This document shows, in pieces, positions 44,402 through 53,566 of a stretch of 64,000 bases of DNA. Positions within the stretch are counted from its first letter, which is position 1. Every line of letters starts with the position of its first letter. Origin of the DNA: Alkalihalobacterium alkalinitrilicum (GTDB lineage: Bacteria > Bacillota > Bacilli > Bacillales > Bacillaceae_F). The stretch spans positions 3,193,517 through 3,257,516 of the forward strand of contig NZ_KV917368.1 of NCBI RefSeq assembly GCF_002019605.1, given 5' to 3'. The position numbers and the translations under genes are program-made. A model generated the notes under the pieces. It did not search any database, was not told the DNA's origin, and worked only from the letters and a program-made list of their open reading frames with translations.

Positions 44402-45373
44402 TCAGTTCTCCTCCCCATAAAGATGACACATCACAGTGTGACCATCACCTACATTTGTAACGACAGGCTTTGTACTAAAGCAAACCTCAGTTGCCACTGG
44501 ACATCTGTTTGCATACCTGCAGCCTTGCGTATTATAGTCAATGCCTGGTGTAATATCCTCAATTTCTATCTCAGCACTCGAATTTTGATCTAATCGTAGT
44601 AGGGAACCAATCAAGTGTTGAGAGTATGGATGCTTTTGTTCTTTAAAAATTGTCTGTACATCGGCCATTTCAACGATGTTCCCCCCATACATTACCGCTA
44701 CACGATCACAGGTTTCCGCTACTATACCAAGGTCATGAGTAATTAATAATACTGACATCCCCAACTTTTTCTGTAGTTCCTTGATTAAATCAAATATTTG
44801 TGCTTCTATCGTCACGTCTAGCCCAGTGGTTGGTTCATCAGCGATCAGTAAGTCTGGGTTACAGGCAAGAGCCATCGCAATCATAATTCGCTGACACATA
44901 CCTCCTGAAAGCTCATGGGGATAGGCATCATACCTAGCATTGGGATCCGGTATCCCTACTAGTTTCAGCATCTTTAAAGACTCGGCTTTAGCTTCGGCAT
45001 TATTATATTTAGAGTGAATTTTGTAGGCCCGCGCAATTTGTTCTCCCACTTTCATTAAGGGGTTTAAGCTAGTACGTGGGTTTTGGAAGATCATCGAGAT
45101 TTGACTTCCGCGTATCTTCTGTAACTCTGTTTCTTTCTTTGCTAGAAGGTCTTCTTCTTGAAAGATTATTTGGCCAGTTTCAATTTTGGCTGGTTGTCGT
45201 GTCAAACTTAAAACTGCAGTAGCAGTTACGGTTTTCCCCGATCCACTCTCGCCTACTAGTCCAATCACTTCGTTGCGTCGAATAGAAAAAGAGATGTCGT
45301 CAACCACTCGGTTAATTTTCTGCTGTTGTGGAAATGTGACAGTAAGACCTTTGACGTCTAATAACTCTTCCAT
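44402..45373 (-). CDS. Opp/Dpp-type ABC transporter ATP-binding protein (OppD-like)
   Basis: 323 residues from ATG 45373. Walker A GESGSGKT, signature LSGGMCQRIMIAMAL (Cys where Arg is usual), Walker B LLIADEPTTGLD, and the C-terminal cysteine extension GCRYANRCPVATEVC. Pairs with the OppF-like ATPase; genes abut the permease genes. Confidence 0.92.
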   Translation of the reverse strand: MEELLDVKGLTVTFPQQQKINRVVDDISFSIRRNEVIGLVGESGSGKTVTATAVLSLTRQPAKIETGQIIFQEEDLLAKKETELQKIRGSQISMIFQNPRTSLNPLMKVGEQIARAYKIHSKYNNAEAKAESLKMLKLVGIPDPNARYDAYPHELSGGMCQRIMIAMALACNPDLLIADEPTTGLDVTIEAQIFDLIKELQKKLGMSVLLITHDLGIVAETCDRVAVMYGGNIVEMADVQTIFKEQKHPYSQHLIGSLLRLDQNSSAEIEIEDITPGIDYNTQGCRYANRCPVATEVCFSTKPVVTNVGDGHTVMCHLYGEEN

Positions 45374-45374
45374 A

Positions 45375-46247
45375 TTAATCCTCCTTCATCTTCCGCATAC
45401 CGTTTGCAATGAGGTTAAAAGTAAGGACGGCCAATATTACCGCCATGCCAGGGAAGAACGATGTCCACCATTCACCAGAAAATATATCTCTAACCCCATT
45501 TCCAATCATTACACCCCATTCTGCAGTTGGTGCTTTTACACCTAGTCCTAAAAAGCTTAATCCCGCCGTGTCTAAGATTGCCCACCCCATCGTGAGTGTA
45601 CATTGAGTTAAAGCAGGCCCAATTGCATTAGGCATAAGATGAACTAGCATAATCTTAAATTTTGGTGTACCAATACAGCGAGCAGCATCTGCAAATTCTG
45701 CATTACGGAGTTTGAGCATTTCCCCGCGGGTTAGACGTATAAAATAAGGCATATAGGCAATACTTAATGCAAGAATTACGTTTTGTATACTATTTCCTAG
45801 CATCGCCGTAACACCTAGGGCAAGAATAAAGGCTGGAAATGATAGCATAATGTCAACGATTCTAGAGATAATAAGATCGACCCAGCCACCATAATATCCT
45901 GCCACTGCACCTATTAATGCACCAACAACCAAAGCTAATGCAGTTACCGACAATGCAATGAACAGATCTAATTGTGCAGCGTAAATTACCCTGGTCATAA
46001 TGTCTCGGCCAAATTCGTCAGTGCCAAAAGGGTTACTTAATGATGGCGCCTCGTACTGATTACCTGGACTCGTTTCATAAGGTGAGTATGGTGTCAGTAA
46101 TGGGCCAACGATCGCTACAAACAACAAAAAGATTAGAAGAATTAAACCAGTAGTTAAACTTAAATTGTGCCTAAAAATCTGGTTTAAGCTATACCACTTC
46201 TCTTTCCGCGGAGACGTTACCTCAGCTGTTTCAGTCGAAGGATTCAT
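45375..46247 (-). CDS. Opp/Dpp-type ABC transporter permease (DppC-like)
   Basis: About 290 residues from ATG 46247 with GGAGGGGG upstream. N-terminal membrane segment (about 33-55), the GTDEFGRDIMTRVIYAAQ loop diagnostic of DppC/OppC proteins, then five more segments with the EAA-type loop ADAARCIGTPKFKIMLVHLMPNA and GLSFLGLGVKAPTAEWG. Confidence 0.93.
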   Translation of the reverse strand: MNPSTETAEVTSPRKEKWYSLNQIFRHNLSLTTGLILLIFLLFVAIVGPLLTPYSPYETSPGNQYEAPSLSNPFGTDEFGRDIMTRVIYAAQLDLFIALSVTALALVVGALIGAVAGYYGGWVDLIISRIVDIMLSFPAFILALGVTAMLGNSIQNVILALSIAYMPYFIRLTRGEMLKLRNAEFADAARCIGTPKFKIMLVHLMPNAIGPALTQCTLTMGWAILDTAGLSFLGLGVKAPTAEWGVMIGNGVRDIFSGEWWTSFFPGMAVILAVLTFNLIANGMRKMKED

Positions 46248-46268
46248 ATACAAATCCCCCTCCTTTCG

Positions 46269-47282
46269 TTAATGAAGTCGAATTCTTGGATCAACAATAC
46301 TATAAAGAATGTCAACCACTAGATTGATAAATACATAGGAGACAGCGATTACTAGGACAACCCCTTGGATAGAATTAAAGTCGTTTGACATTAAGGCTTG
46401 CCAAACATAGATACCAATTCCAGGCCAAGAGAATATCATCTCAATTAGGACACTGCCTGCAATTAGGTAACCAAGCACAATACCTAATGTTGTTAGTACT
46501 GGAATCATGGCGTTGCGCAAAGCATCCTTAAACACATATTCGTTCCCAGAAACACCTAAAGCCCGAGCTGATTGGATATAATCTGCCTGAAGTACCTTTA
46601 TCATTGAATCACGGGACATCTTTGCAATAGGAGCGATAATAACAAATGCCAATGTAATTGCTGGTAATATTAATTGCAAAATTGCAGCTTTCAGTGTTGC
46701 AAAATTCCCTGTAAGAAGACTATCAATGATATATAACCCTGTAATATTCGTTGGTGGCATAGTTAAATCATCTAATCGTCCTGTTGGAGGTGGTGCAATG
46801 TTTAGTTGGTAATAGAAAATATAAATTAACATTAAACCGAGCCAAAACACTGGAGTTGAAACCCCTAGAATACTTATACCTTGCATCAGCCGGTCAATCC
46901 ATCCACCTTTTACTGCAGCAAATATTCCTAAAGGTAAGCCAATTATTACCGCTATGAACAAGCTGATAAGAGCAAGTTCGACCGTTGCTGGAATACGCTG
47001 TGCAAGGTCTTTATTAACGGGCTGTCCTGTTGTCCAACTATTACCTAAGTTTCCTTGTAACACTTGTCCAAGGTAGTTACCATACTGCACTATCAAAGGT
47101 TTATCGAGTCCCATTTCTTTTTCCATTGCTTTAATAGTGGCTTCATCTGCAAACTGGCCTACTTTTACAAGCGCTGGGTTTCCAGGAAGTATGTGAGTCA
47201 GGATGAAAACGATTGTGAGTACTCCAAATATAGTAATAACAGCTAGTAATAATCGTTTTGATAAATATCTAAAGAAATTCAT
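46269..47282 (-). CDS. Opp/Dpp-type ABC transporter permease (DppB-like)
   Basis: About 337 residues from ATG 47282 with AAAGGGGG upstream. Typical DppB/OppB layout: N-terminal segment YLSKRLLLAVITIFGVLTIVF-like, LPGNPALVKVGQ, a GNLGNSWTTGQPV loop, then five membrane segments and the EAA loop QSARALGVSGNEYVFKDALRNAMIPV. Confidence 0.93.
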   Translation of the reverse strand: MNFFRYLSKRLLLAVITIFGVLTIVFILTHILPGNPALVKVGQFADEATIKAMEKEMGLDKPLIVQYGNYLGQVLQGNLGNSWTTGQPVNKDLAQRIPATVELALISLFIAVIIGLPLGIFAAVKGGWIDRLMQGISILGVSTPVFWLGLMLIYIFYYQLNIAPPPTGRLDDLTMPPTNITGLYIIDSLLTGNFATLKAAILQLILPAITLAFVIIAPIAKMSRDSMIKVLQADYIQSARALGVSGNEYVFKDALRNAMIPVLTTLGIVLGYLIAGSVLIEMIFSWPGIGIYVWQALMSNDFNSIQGVVLVIAVSYVFINLVVDILYSIVDPRIRLH

Positions 47283-47351
47283 ACGCAAATCCCCCTTTGT
47301 TGAGTAAGGAAAAGACAGGTGGCTATCGCCACCTGACTTTCCTACTCCTTC

Positions 47352-48980
47352 CTACTTGTGAAGAGTATGGAAACGGATATGTTGGTCAGGCCAACGATTC
47401 ATTCCCTTAATTTCACTGTTAGCTGCTACTACATAGTTTCGCTGGTAAAGTAAAGCGATCGGCGCATCTTCTACAATCATCTGTTGAAGCTTATGTGATA
47501 GTTCCTCGCGCTTGGTTTCATCCAACTCATACATACCTTGAGCGATTAGTTCGTCTACTTCAGGGTTTTTGTACTTTGCCGCGTTAGTAGCTGCATCGGA
47601 TGTAAACATCCAGAACATTTGGAAGAAAGGATCGTTTACCCAAGAGAACCAGTACTCAATAAACATTGGCATTACACCAGATTGTTGATTTTCACGATAT
47701 GCAGCGTCAGAAACTGTGTTAATTTCTACATTTATTCCTATTTGTTCTAATGCATCTTTAATCCAAACTGCTACCTGCTGATCTTCTGTACGACTTGTAT
47801 TTACATACAGCTCTGTACTAAATCCAGACACTCCAGCTTCCTCTAGTAATTCCTTAGCCTTTTCAATGTTATAAGCATTATCGCCAACAACGTCTAGATG
47901 AGTAGGCATCCCTTCAGGAACAACACTATTTAGTGGTCGAGCAAATCCATATAGGACATTATTAATTAAATTGTCGCTATCAATAGCTAGGTTAACAGCC
48001 TGTCTCACTAACGGATCATCAAAAGGCGCAACATCGTTGTTCATTACAAGGTAGTTCGTGTTAGTTGAGGGAAAATCATAAACTGTAATTTCTGGGTCTT
48101 CTTTCAATTCAGCAAGGTTTCTAGGTGGTAGACCTAGAGCCACATCTACTGCTCCCTGCTTTAAAAGCGCCAAGCGTTGCTGTGCATCTTGTACTACTCT
48201 CACGATAACACCATCATTTTTTAACTTATCTTCGTTCCAATAATTTGGAGCTGGACTTAAACGGTACTCTACTCCTGGTGTCCAATCAGATAGTAAATAA
48301 GGTCCAGTACCAAGGATATTATTTCTATACCAATCATTTGCCCATGGATCTGCATCTGTTGCATTCTCTTGAGTAACACTTGGACTCACAGGGACATTTA
48401 AAGCAAGTGGTAGAACTTTCTCAGTCATCGGGCTTCCCTGTTCTAAAGTGATCACAACGCTGTCGTCAACTACCTCCACTTGATCCATACTGCTCACAGT
48501 GATGATCCCCCATAGTAATGCAGAATAACCACCACCAGTTAATGCACGTTCAATAGAAAAAGCTACAGCTTCAGCGTCAACAGGATCACCGTTAGTAAAA
48601 GTTGCACCAGAATTAACTTTCAAAGTAACTACTGTGCCGTCTTCTGAAATCTCATAATCTGTCAGATTAGGAACTACTTCATCAGTATTAGCAATAATCG
48701 TTCCTTCACTATCTTCAGAAGAGCCAAAGTCGACGAATGTTTCATACGTCGCATCCACGACGATCTGTGCTGCATCGGATTTAAATGCATAAGGATCGAG
48801 GTTGTCAATGTCAGAATCCATCGTTACTCGGATAACATTCTGTTCAGTAGAACTATCCTCTTGATTTGCTTCAGGATCTTCATTGCTATTACTAGTCGGC
48901 TCATTGCTACATGCTACAAATAACAAACCAACAAGAAGAACGATTAGAAGACTACCCCACTTGCTTAAATAATTTTTCAT
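47352..48980 (-). CDS. ABC transporter substrate-binding lipoprotein (SBP family 5)
   Basis: 542 residues from ATG 48980 behind AGGAGGAAAAGG. Lipoprotein signal peptide with the modified Cys at residue 24 (GLLFVAC). The mature part follows the peptide/nickel-binding family pattern: LDPYAFKSDAAQIVVDATYETF, VTLKVNSGATFTNGDPVDAEAVAFSIER, GTGPYLLSDWTPG, LVMNNDVAPFDDPLVRQAVNLAID. It brings the substrate to the DppBC-like permeases. Family 5 proteins bind peptides, opines, and other compounds, so the ligand may be a non-peptide. Confidence 0.93.
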   Translation of the reverse strand: MKNYLSKWGSLLIVLLVGLLFVACSNEPTSNSNEDPEANQEDSSTEQNVIRVTMDSDIDNLDPYAFKSDAAQIVVDATYETFVDFGSSEDSEGTIIANTDEVVPNLTDYEISEDGTVVTLKVNSGATFTNGDPVDAEAVAFSIERALTGGGYSALLWGIITVSSMDQVEVVDDSVVITLEQGSPMTEKVLPLALNVPVSPSVTQENATDADPWANDWYRNNILGTGPYLLSDWTPGVEYRLSPAPNYWNEDKLKNDGVIVRVVQDAQQRLALLKQGAVDVALGLPPRNLAELKEDPEITVYDFPSTNTNYLVMNNDVAPFDDPLVRQAVNLAIDSDNLINNVLYGFARPLNSVVPEGMPTHLDVVGDNAYNIEKAKELLEEAGVSGFSTELYVNTSRTEDQQVAVWIKDALEQIGINVEINTVSDAAYRENQQSGVMPMFIEYWFSWVNDPFFQMFWMFTSDAATNAAKYKNPEVDELIAQGMYELDETKREELSHKLQQMIVEDAPIALLYQRNYVVAANSEIKGMNRWPDQHIRFHTLHK

Positions 48981-49069
48981 TCACCTTTTCCTCCTCTAAA
49001 TTATCTTTTATTTTTATTTCTAAATTTCAAAAATATCTGATATTTAGAAAGTTTAAAAAACTACTATCC

Positions 49070-50641
49070 TTAACTACTTAGTATACCTGCAGCTTTTGCC
49101 CTTATGCGGAGCGCATGGTTTGATAGATACGCTAAAGGAACTTCTTCAAAATCTACAATAGATACTGAGTTAGCTTCAGCACCTGCATTCATCGCCATAC
49201 GAATTGCCGTTGCTTTAGCTTCTTCTACAGCCTGAGCACGAGTAGTTTTTTCTAGACTCCACATACGGTCTACCTCACCAGAAACCTGTGCGATAGCAGC
49301 TCCAATGGCATTCGCGTATTGATAGTGAAGAGGACGAATAACCTCAGAGGTACCAGCTAACTTATCAGGCATTAAAATGCTACCACCTCCAACTAGTACT
49401 GCAGGAAGATCAACATTACTAGTTTTCATCTTATCAATCGAAGCCTCTGTTATTTCGCGTATTTGCTGTGACACTTGAGATACGACAGTATCTGGTATGT
49501 GGCTTGTACGTTCAACCAAAAATGCAGGATGATTGATTTTCTCAGGATCCATTCGAGCTATAATATCAGTCGTAGTAAGGGTATCTCCACCAAATCCAAT
49601 CCCTTTCTCTAACAACTGGTAACCAACGCTATCTGGGCCAATCTTTACTGCTCCATTTTCCAAACGAACTACGCTACCGCCACCTAGTCCAACAGCTAAG
49701 ATATCTGGCATTCGAAAGTTTGTCCTAACCCCGCCAATTTCCACTGCAATACCTGATGTCCTAGGGAAACCTTTCGTCAAAACACCTACATCAGTTGTAG
49801 TGCCGCCAACATCAACCACAAGGCAATCATCGAGACCACTAAGGAAAGCTGCGCCTCGAATACTGTTAGTCGGACCAGAACCAATTGTAAGTATCGGGAA
49901 GCGACGGACATATTCTAAATCCATTAAGGTTCCATCGTTCTGGGCAAAAAGTATTCTAGGAGACATCCCCCGTTCAATTAAAGCTTTTTCCAGTCCACCA
50001 GCAGCTTTAGCAGCTACTTTTACTAGGGCTGCATTCAACCCTGCCGAGTTCTCACGCTCTAATAAACCGATGCTACCAATCTCATGAGACATTGTAATTG
50101 GAACTTCAGGTCCTAACGCAGCCTGTAACCGCTTGGCTAATTGTTTCTCTTGATCAGAGCGAACAGGGGAAAATATACCACAAATGGCTACAGCCTCCAC
50201 GCATTCTGATTTCAGTTTTCGTATAACCTCATCTACTTCATAATCATCAAGATCTTTACTAATTAACGTCCCATCGTATTCGTAACCACCCTGAATTTCA
50301 AAATACAGATCACCAACGACCTCACGTAAGTCTTCCGGCCATGTAAACATAGGGTTGATGGAACTAGCAGCAGGACGAGAGATACGAATTAACCCGATGC
50401 GAGCGAGGCTCTTACGTTCTACTAACGCATTCGTACAAGCTGTAGTACCTAACATTGTGTAATCAACTTTTGCTGGGTCGACATTTGCTTGTGACATTAC
50501 CTCATCGATTGCATTAAAAATACCTGTACCAATATCCTCAGTAGTCGGTGTTTTTATACCACCTAAGAGGTTATTTCGATTATCAAGGAGAACCGCATCA
50601 GTATTCGTCCCCCCTACATCAATTCCAATCTTATAACTCAA
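49070..50641 (-). CDS. Hydantoinase/oxoprolinase family protein (HyuA-like, short form)
   Basis: 523 residues. ATP-binding ASKHA-type pattern of the family: IGIDVGGTNTDAVLLD at the N-terminus, LGTTACTNALVERK, VVDVGGTTTDVGVL, and GGGSVVRLENG. It is shorter than the full 650-700-residue HyuA and ends after the central domain, as in the group that pairs with DUF917. ATP-dependent ring opening of hydantoin-, oxoproline- or lactam-like compounds is known for relatives. Its start overlaps the DUF917 gene by eleven bases. Confidence 0.88.
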   Translation of the reverse strand: MSYKIGIDVGGTNTDAVLLDNRNNLLGGIKTPTTEDIGTGIFNAIDEVMSQANVDPAKVDYTMLGTTACTNALVERKSLARIGLIRISRPAASSINPMFTWPEDLREVVGDLYFEIQGGYEYDGTLISKDLDDYEVDEVIRKLKSECVEAVAICGIFSPVRSDQEKQLAKRLQAALGPEVPITMSHEIGSIGLLERENSAGLNAALVKVAAKAAGGLEKALIERGMSPRILFAQNDGTLMDLEYVRRFPILTIGSGPTNSIRGAAFLSGLDDCLVVDVGGTTTDVGVLTKGFPRTSGIAVEIGGVRTNFRMPDILAVGLGGGSVVRLENGAVKIGPDSVGYQLLEKGIGFGGDTLTTTDIIARMDPEKINHPAFLVERTSHIPDTVVSQVSQQIREITEASIDKMKTSNVDLPAVLVGGGSILMPDKLAGTSEVIRPLHYQYANAIGAAIAQVSGEVDRMWSLEKTTRAQAVEEAKATAIRMAMNAGAEANSVSIVDFEEVPLAYLSNHALRIRAKAAGILSS

Positions 50642-51785
50642 GGTGATCCACCTCCTTTAAAACTTTAAATTTTTCCTTATAGTATTCTGAATGAATTTCT
50701 TCCATCAGTTGATAATCTACATCGTAGCCAAAATAACGAGGCCCCCACACTTCAAGAGCTTGTGGCGTGCGCATGATCTCAGGTGTAGGAATACCAAGAG
50801 CAGTGACGCGGTACCCATATCTCACACCTTCTGTAGTGATCGGCATCCCAGTTTCTGCGTCGAGTAATGTGATTAAATCTGGTACCATCGCAACAATCTC
50901 TCCATCTTTTCGTGCGATTAGGTTTTCATTCTGGAAATCTACCTCTAGGGTACTTCCTTGAAACTTATCAAACCCTTCGATCTGAATCATTCCTCTTACA
51001 AAACCATCTTTTGTTTGACGATCAACACCAGTAACTTTCCCTTGGAAAAGTACCATACCTGGACCGTAAATCGAATTAGCAGTAACCCCAATAATTGCCT
51101 CAATAGGGTCTTCCTTACGAATACGTGCCTCTCGTATCGCTCGACCAATTCGAATGGCTAATGAAACTGTACCTGTAATAGCTACCTCTTTAACCTGTTG
51201 ACCACTCATTGGGTATTCAGCTAAATGAGAGGTAGCTCCCATTTTAACCGTGATTGCTCGAGCAAAACGTTCTAAGCTAAGATTGTCTTTTGTGTTCAAT
51301 ATACAGTGGTCACCCTGCTCGTTATGAAGAACCATCGGTGAACCACTTATACCGTATATATGAAACGTTTCCATTTGAAGCTCTGGGAAAGCTCTCCCCA
51401 TGCCATCAGCATCTACAACTGGTATTCCAGCCTGAGCTGCAACTACAAAAGGTATCGTTGAATTTCCACCACCACATTCAATAGGCATGGTAGCAAAAGC
51501 ACGCTTTCCTAAATACTTTTCCAAAGCTCGAAGTGCGTTATAGCCCTCCTCTCCATTTGGAATTTTCTCAATACTAACTGTAGGTGCACCCATTGCTGCA
51601 GTTGGAATTACTAATGCGTCATCTGGAAGCTCGTGGGGTGCAAGTAAAGTTATTGGACCTGTTTCACGAATTGCACGTTGTGCCATTAACTTACCTACAT
51701 ATGGATCTCCCCCGCCTCCAGTACCGAGTACTGCTGCACCGATGGCTAAATCTTCTATTTCTTGTTCTCCAATTAATGTAGCCAA
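50631..51785 (-). CDS. DUF917 family protein
   Basis: 384 residues from ATG 51785 with GGGGAG upstream. The pattern LAIGAAVLGTGGGGDPYVGKLM, IPTAAMGAPTVSIEKIPNG, PIECGGGNSTIPFVVAAQAGIPVVDADGMGRAFPELQM is that of the DUF917 family, nearly always found beside HyuA-like proteins and Opp-type transporters; it is thought to be a partner in the hydantoinase/oxoprolinase reaction. First gene of the operon that starts at the sigma-54 promoter at 51843-51859 and runs about 14 kb to the MocA-type gene. Confidence 0.88.
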   Translation of the reverse strand: MATLIGEQEIEDLAIGAAVLGTGGGGDPYVGKLMAQRAIRETGPITLLAPHELPDDALVIPTAAMGAPTVSIEKIPNGEEGYNALRALEKYLGKRAFATMPIECGGGNSTIPFVVAAQAGIPVVDADGMGRAFPELQMETFHIYGISGSPMVLHNEQGDHCILNTKDNLSLERFARAITVKMGATSHLAEYPMSGQQVKEVAITGTVSLAIRIGRAIREARIRKEDPIEAIIGVTANSIYGPGMVLFQGKVTGVDRQTKDGFVRGMIQIEGFDKFQGSTLEVDFQNENLIARKDGEIVAMVPDLITLLDAETGMPITTEGVRYGYRVTALGIPTPEIMRTPQALEVWGPRYFGYDVDYQLMEEIHSEYYKEKFKVLKEVDHLEL

Positions 51786-51842
51786 TATTAAAAACTCCCC
51801 TCTCCTTTTATCTGATTATTTTTAACCTTTTGTAAACTATAT

Positions 51843-51859
51843 TGCAAGATATGTGCCAA
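51843..51859 (-). promoter_or_regulatory. Sigma-54 promoter of the DUF917/HyuA/ABC operon
   Basis: On the minus strand TTGGCACATATCTTGCA, with GG and GC of the -24 and -12 elements twelve bases apart start to start, matches the consensus TTGGCACGnnnnTTGCW at all but one fixed position. The predicted start of transcription is about 51831, some 45 bases before the DUF917 ATG. A TTCTCA array lies about 330-400 bases upstream. Confidence 0.9.
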
Positions 51860-52172
51860 CTTAGATAGTCGATAGACAAAATTTTACAAAAAGTAATAAA
51901 AAAATAGGTTTTTATTAGTGTTTTTAGTAAATAATTACAAATATTTGGTGAAAAACAATAGCTTTTTTGCAGGGAAAGAAGTTTATTAATTAACATTTTT
52001 TACTTCAAATGGTTGAAATAACTTAATTTTGAGAACAACAGTTTAAAGAATAAAAATGTAGTAATCTATTATAAATAATCTTTAAAATATTCTATAAAAA
52101 ATATGCAAAATGTTAGAAAAAGAAATAATAGTTCTATATAAAAATATCTAAGTCGATTTTTTCAATATTTAA

Positions 52173-52218
52173 GAAAAAAAAATGAGAAAAGAAGATAATT
52201 CTCATCCTCTTTTCTCAT
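52173..52218 (-). terminator. Intrinsic terminator of the molybdenum hydroxylase operon
   Basis: On the minus strand ATGAGAAAAGA pairs perfectly with TCTTTTCTCAT (11 bp) over a 15-base loop and is followed by nine T residues. It lies about 35 bases past the stop of the luciferase-like gene and overlaps part of the TTCTCA array. Confidence 0.85.
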
Positions 52219-52253
52219 GATTTTCTCACCTTTTTTTCTCAAGAAAATTCTCA
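52183..52253. repeat. TTCTCA/TGAGAA array upstream of sigma-54 promoter at 51.85 kb
   Basis: Six exact copies: TGAGAA 52183-52188, then TTCTCA at 52199, 52212, 52223, 52236 and 52248 (start positions). The five direct copies are spaced 13, 11, 13 and 12 bases, about one helical turn, as expected for proteins bound side by side on one face. The last copy overlaps the stop codon of the luciferase-like gene. Candidate upstream activating sequence for the DUF917 operon. Confidence 0.75.
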
Positions 52254-53267
52254 ACGAAAGTTAGGAATTACCTTTTCAGCAAACAATTCAATGGCACCTT
52301 CCGATGTCATCTCTTCAAATGCCCATGGGTGAATAGCAACCTGGTGAATTCCCATCTCATGCTGCTCTTTAATCTGTTCGGTAATTTCTTCAGGCGATCC
52401 CGCTAGAGAAAACTTTCTTACCAACTCATCAGGAACTAACTTTCCAACCTCGCCAGCCGCCTCTGGAGATAAGTGATAACTGAGATTACCCAAACTCTCT
52501 TCTAATTCCTTAGGCAACTCAATTCCTAACTTATCATGGAAACCTTTAGTTCCCCAAAGTACAAAGGCAACCATCCATCGAGCGTTATCGCGAGCTACTT
52601 TACCATCTGGATGAATAAAAGTCTGTAACCACAATGTTTTTTGTAAATCATCTAATGACCTACCTGCATCCTTAGCCCCTTTTTCGACTTGTTGTAACCC
52701 CCATTCCACTACATCTGTGGATGCATAGTCACCTAGAATTACTCCATCAGCAACTCGTCCAGCTGTTTTTAATACCAAAGGTGCAGCACCTGCGATTAGA
52801 ATTGGAATATCAGGTCGTAAAGGTGTGAAATCCAATTTCGCCTCTTTAACCTGGATAACATCTCCCTCTACAGTTACTCTTTCTCCTTGTAGTAGAGGGC
52901 GAATTACATTCACTGCCTCTCGTAATGCTCGAGCTGGTTTTTCACGTTTAATACCCATTTCAGCGAAACCACTGACTCCAGCGCCATACCCTAAAGTCAT
53001 TCGTCCTTCGGAGATTTCATCAACACTTGCTAGTGCCGCTGCAGTCATAGCAGGGTGGCGGGAATATGGGTCTGTTACCGCAGTTCCCAATTTTACCTTT
53101 GTTGTGTTTTGAGCTATAACAGCAAGTTGTGAATAACATTCCCTATAAAAACGTTCATCAGGCATCCATATTTGATCGAATCCAATTTCTTCACATTTTT
53201 GCGCTAACGATATTAAAGTTTTGTATGGGTATTTACCTAAAAGTCCGATACCAAATTCCATTGACAT
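52251..53267 (-). CDS. F420-type LLM-class oxidoreductase (luciferase-like, Mer-like)
   Basis: 338 residues from ATG 53267 with GGAGGAG upstream. TIM-barrel luciferase-like family: FGIGLLGKYPYKTLISLAQKCEEIGFDQIWMPDE, KVKLGTAVTDPYSRHPAMTAAALASVDEISEGRMTLGYGAG, and IPILIAGAAPLVLKTAGRVADGVILGD. The GxG-type loop and overall pattern are those of F420-dependent methylene-tetrahydromethanopterin-reductase-like proteins rather than FMN monooxygenases. F420 use is supported by biosynthesis genes and an F420:NADPH oxidoreductase in the window. It is the last gene of the hydroxylase operon and probably reduces or oxidises the hydroxylated intermediate. Confidence 0.87.
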   Translation of the reverse strand: MSMEFGIGLLGKYPYKTLISLAQKCEEIGFDQIWMPDERFYRECYSQLAVIAQNTTKVKLGTAVTDPYSRHPAMTAAALASVDEISEGRMTLGYGAGVSGFAEMGIKREKPARALREAVNVIRPLLQGERVTVEGDVIQVKEAKLDFTPLRPDIPILIAGAAPLVLKTAGRVADGVILGDYASTDVVEWGLQQVEKGAKDAGRSLDDLQKTLWLQTFIHPDGKVARDNARWMVAFVLWGTKGFHDKLGIELPKELEESLGNLSYHLSPEAAGEVGKLVPDELVRKFSLAGSPEEITEQIKEQHEMGIHQVAIHPWAFEEMTSEGAIELFAEKVIPNFR

Positions 53268-53294
53268 TTTTTCTCCTCCTTGTTTCTTGCTTCC

Positions 53295-53564
53295 TTAACC
53301 CCCACCAATTGCAAGGATAATTAAAACTTCGTCCGTTGCACTAATAGGTGTATCAAGTCCTTGTAATATCCGAATGTCCTGACCATTGACCAAAACATTC
53401 ATCCATTCTGCCAAATCTCCATGTTCATTTAAGATCCACTCTTTTAACGATGGAAAACGATTGCGTAAACCAACCATTATCTCCGAAACATTCGCCGCCT
53501 CTAATTGAACCTCTTTCACCCCAGTATGAGGAAGCCACATCGGCGGGATACGGACGGTAACCAT
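53295..53564 (-). CDS. MoaD/ThiS-family sulfur-carrier-like protein
   Basis: 89 residues from ATG 53564. Beta-grasp pattern: VTVRIPPMWLPHTG ... VSEIMVGLRNRFPSLKEWIL ... NVLVNGQDIRILQGLDTPISATDEVLIILAIGGG. It ends in Gly-Gly-Gly, consistent with C-terminal activation by an E1-like enzyme such as the ThiF/MoeB protein at 59.2 kb. In the operon between the luciferase-like gene and a 103-aa protein. It may serve molybdopterin synthesis or deliver sulfur to the hydroxylase cofactor or substrate. Confidence 0.83.
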   Translation of the reverse strand: MVTVRIPPMWLPHTGVKEVQLEAANVSEIMVGLRNRFPSLKEWILNEHGDLAEWMNVLVNGQDIRILQGLDTPISATDEVLIILAIGGG

Positions 53565-53566
53565 TT

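Noticed and set aside
51808-51996. Minus-strand 62-codon open frame upstream of the DUF917 gene
   Set aside because: It spans the sigma-54 promoter, lacks a ribosome binding site and has random AT-rich composition.
52174-52260. CRISPR-like short repeat array
   Set aside because: Units are only six bases with 11-13-base spacing and no unique spacers; an activator-binding array fits better.
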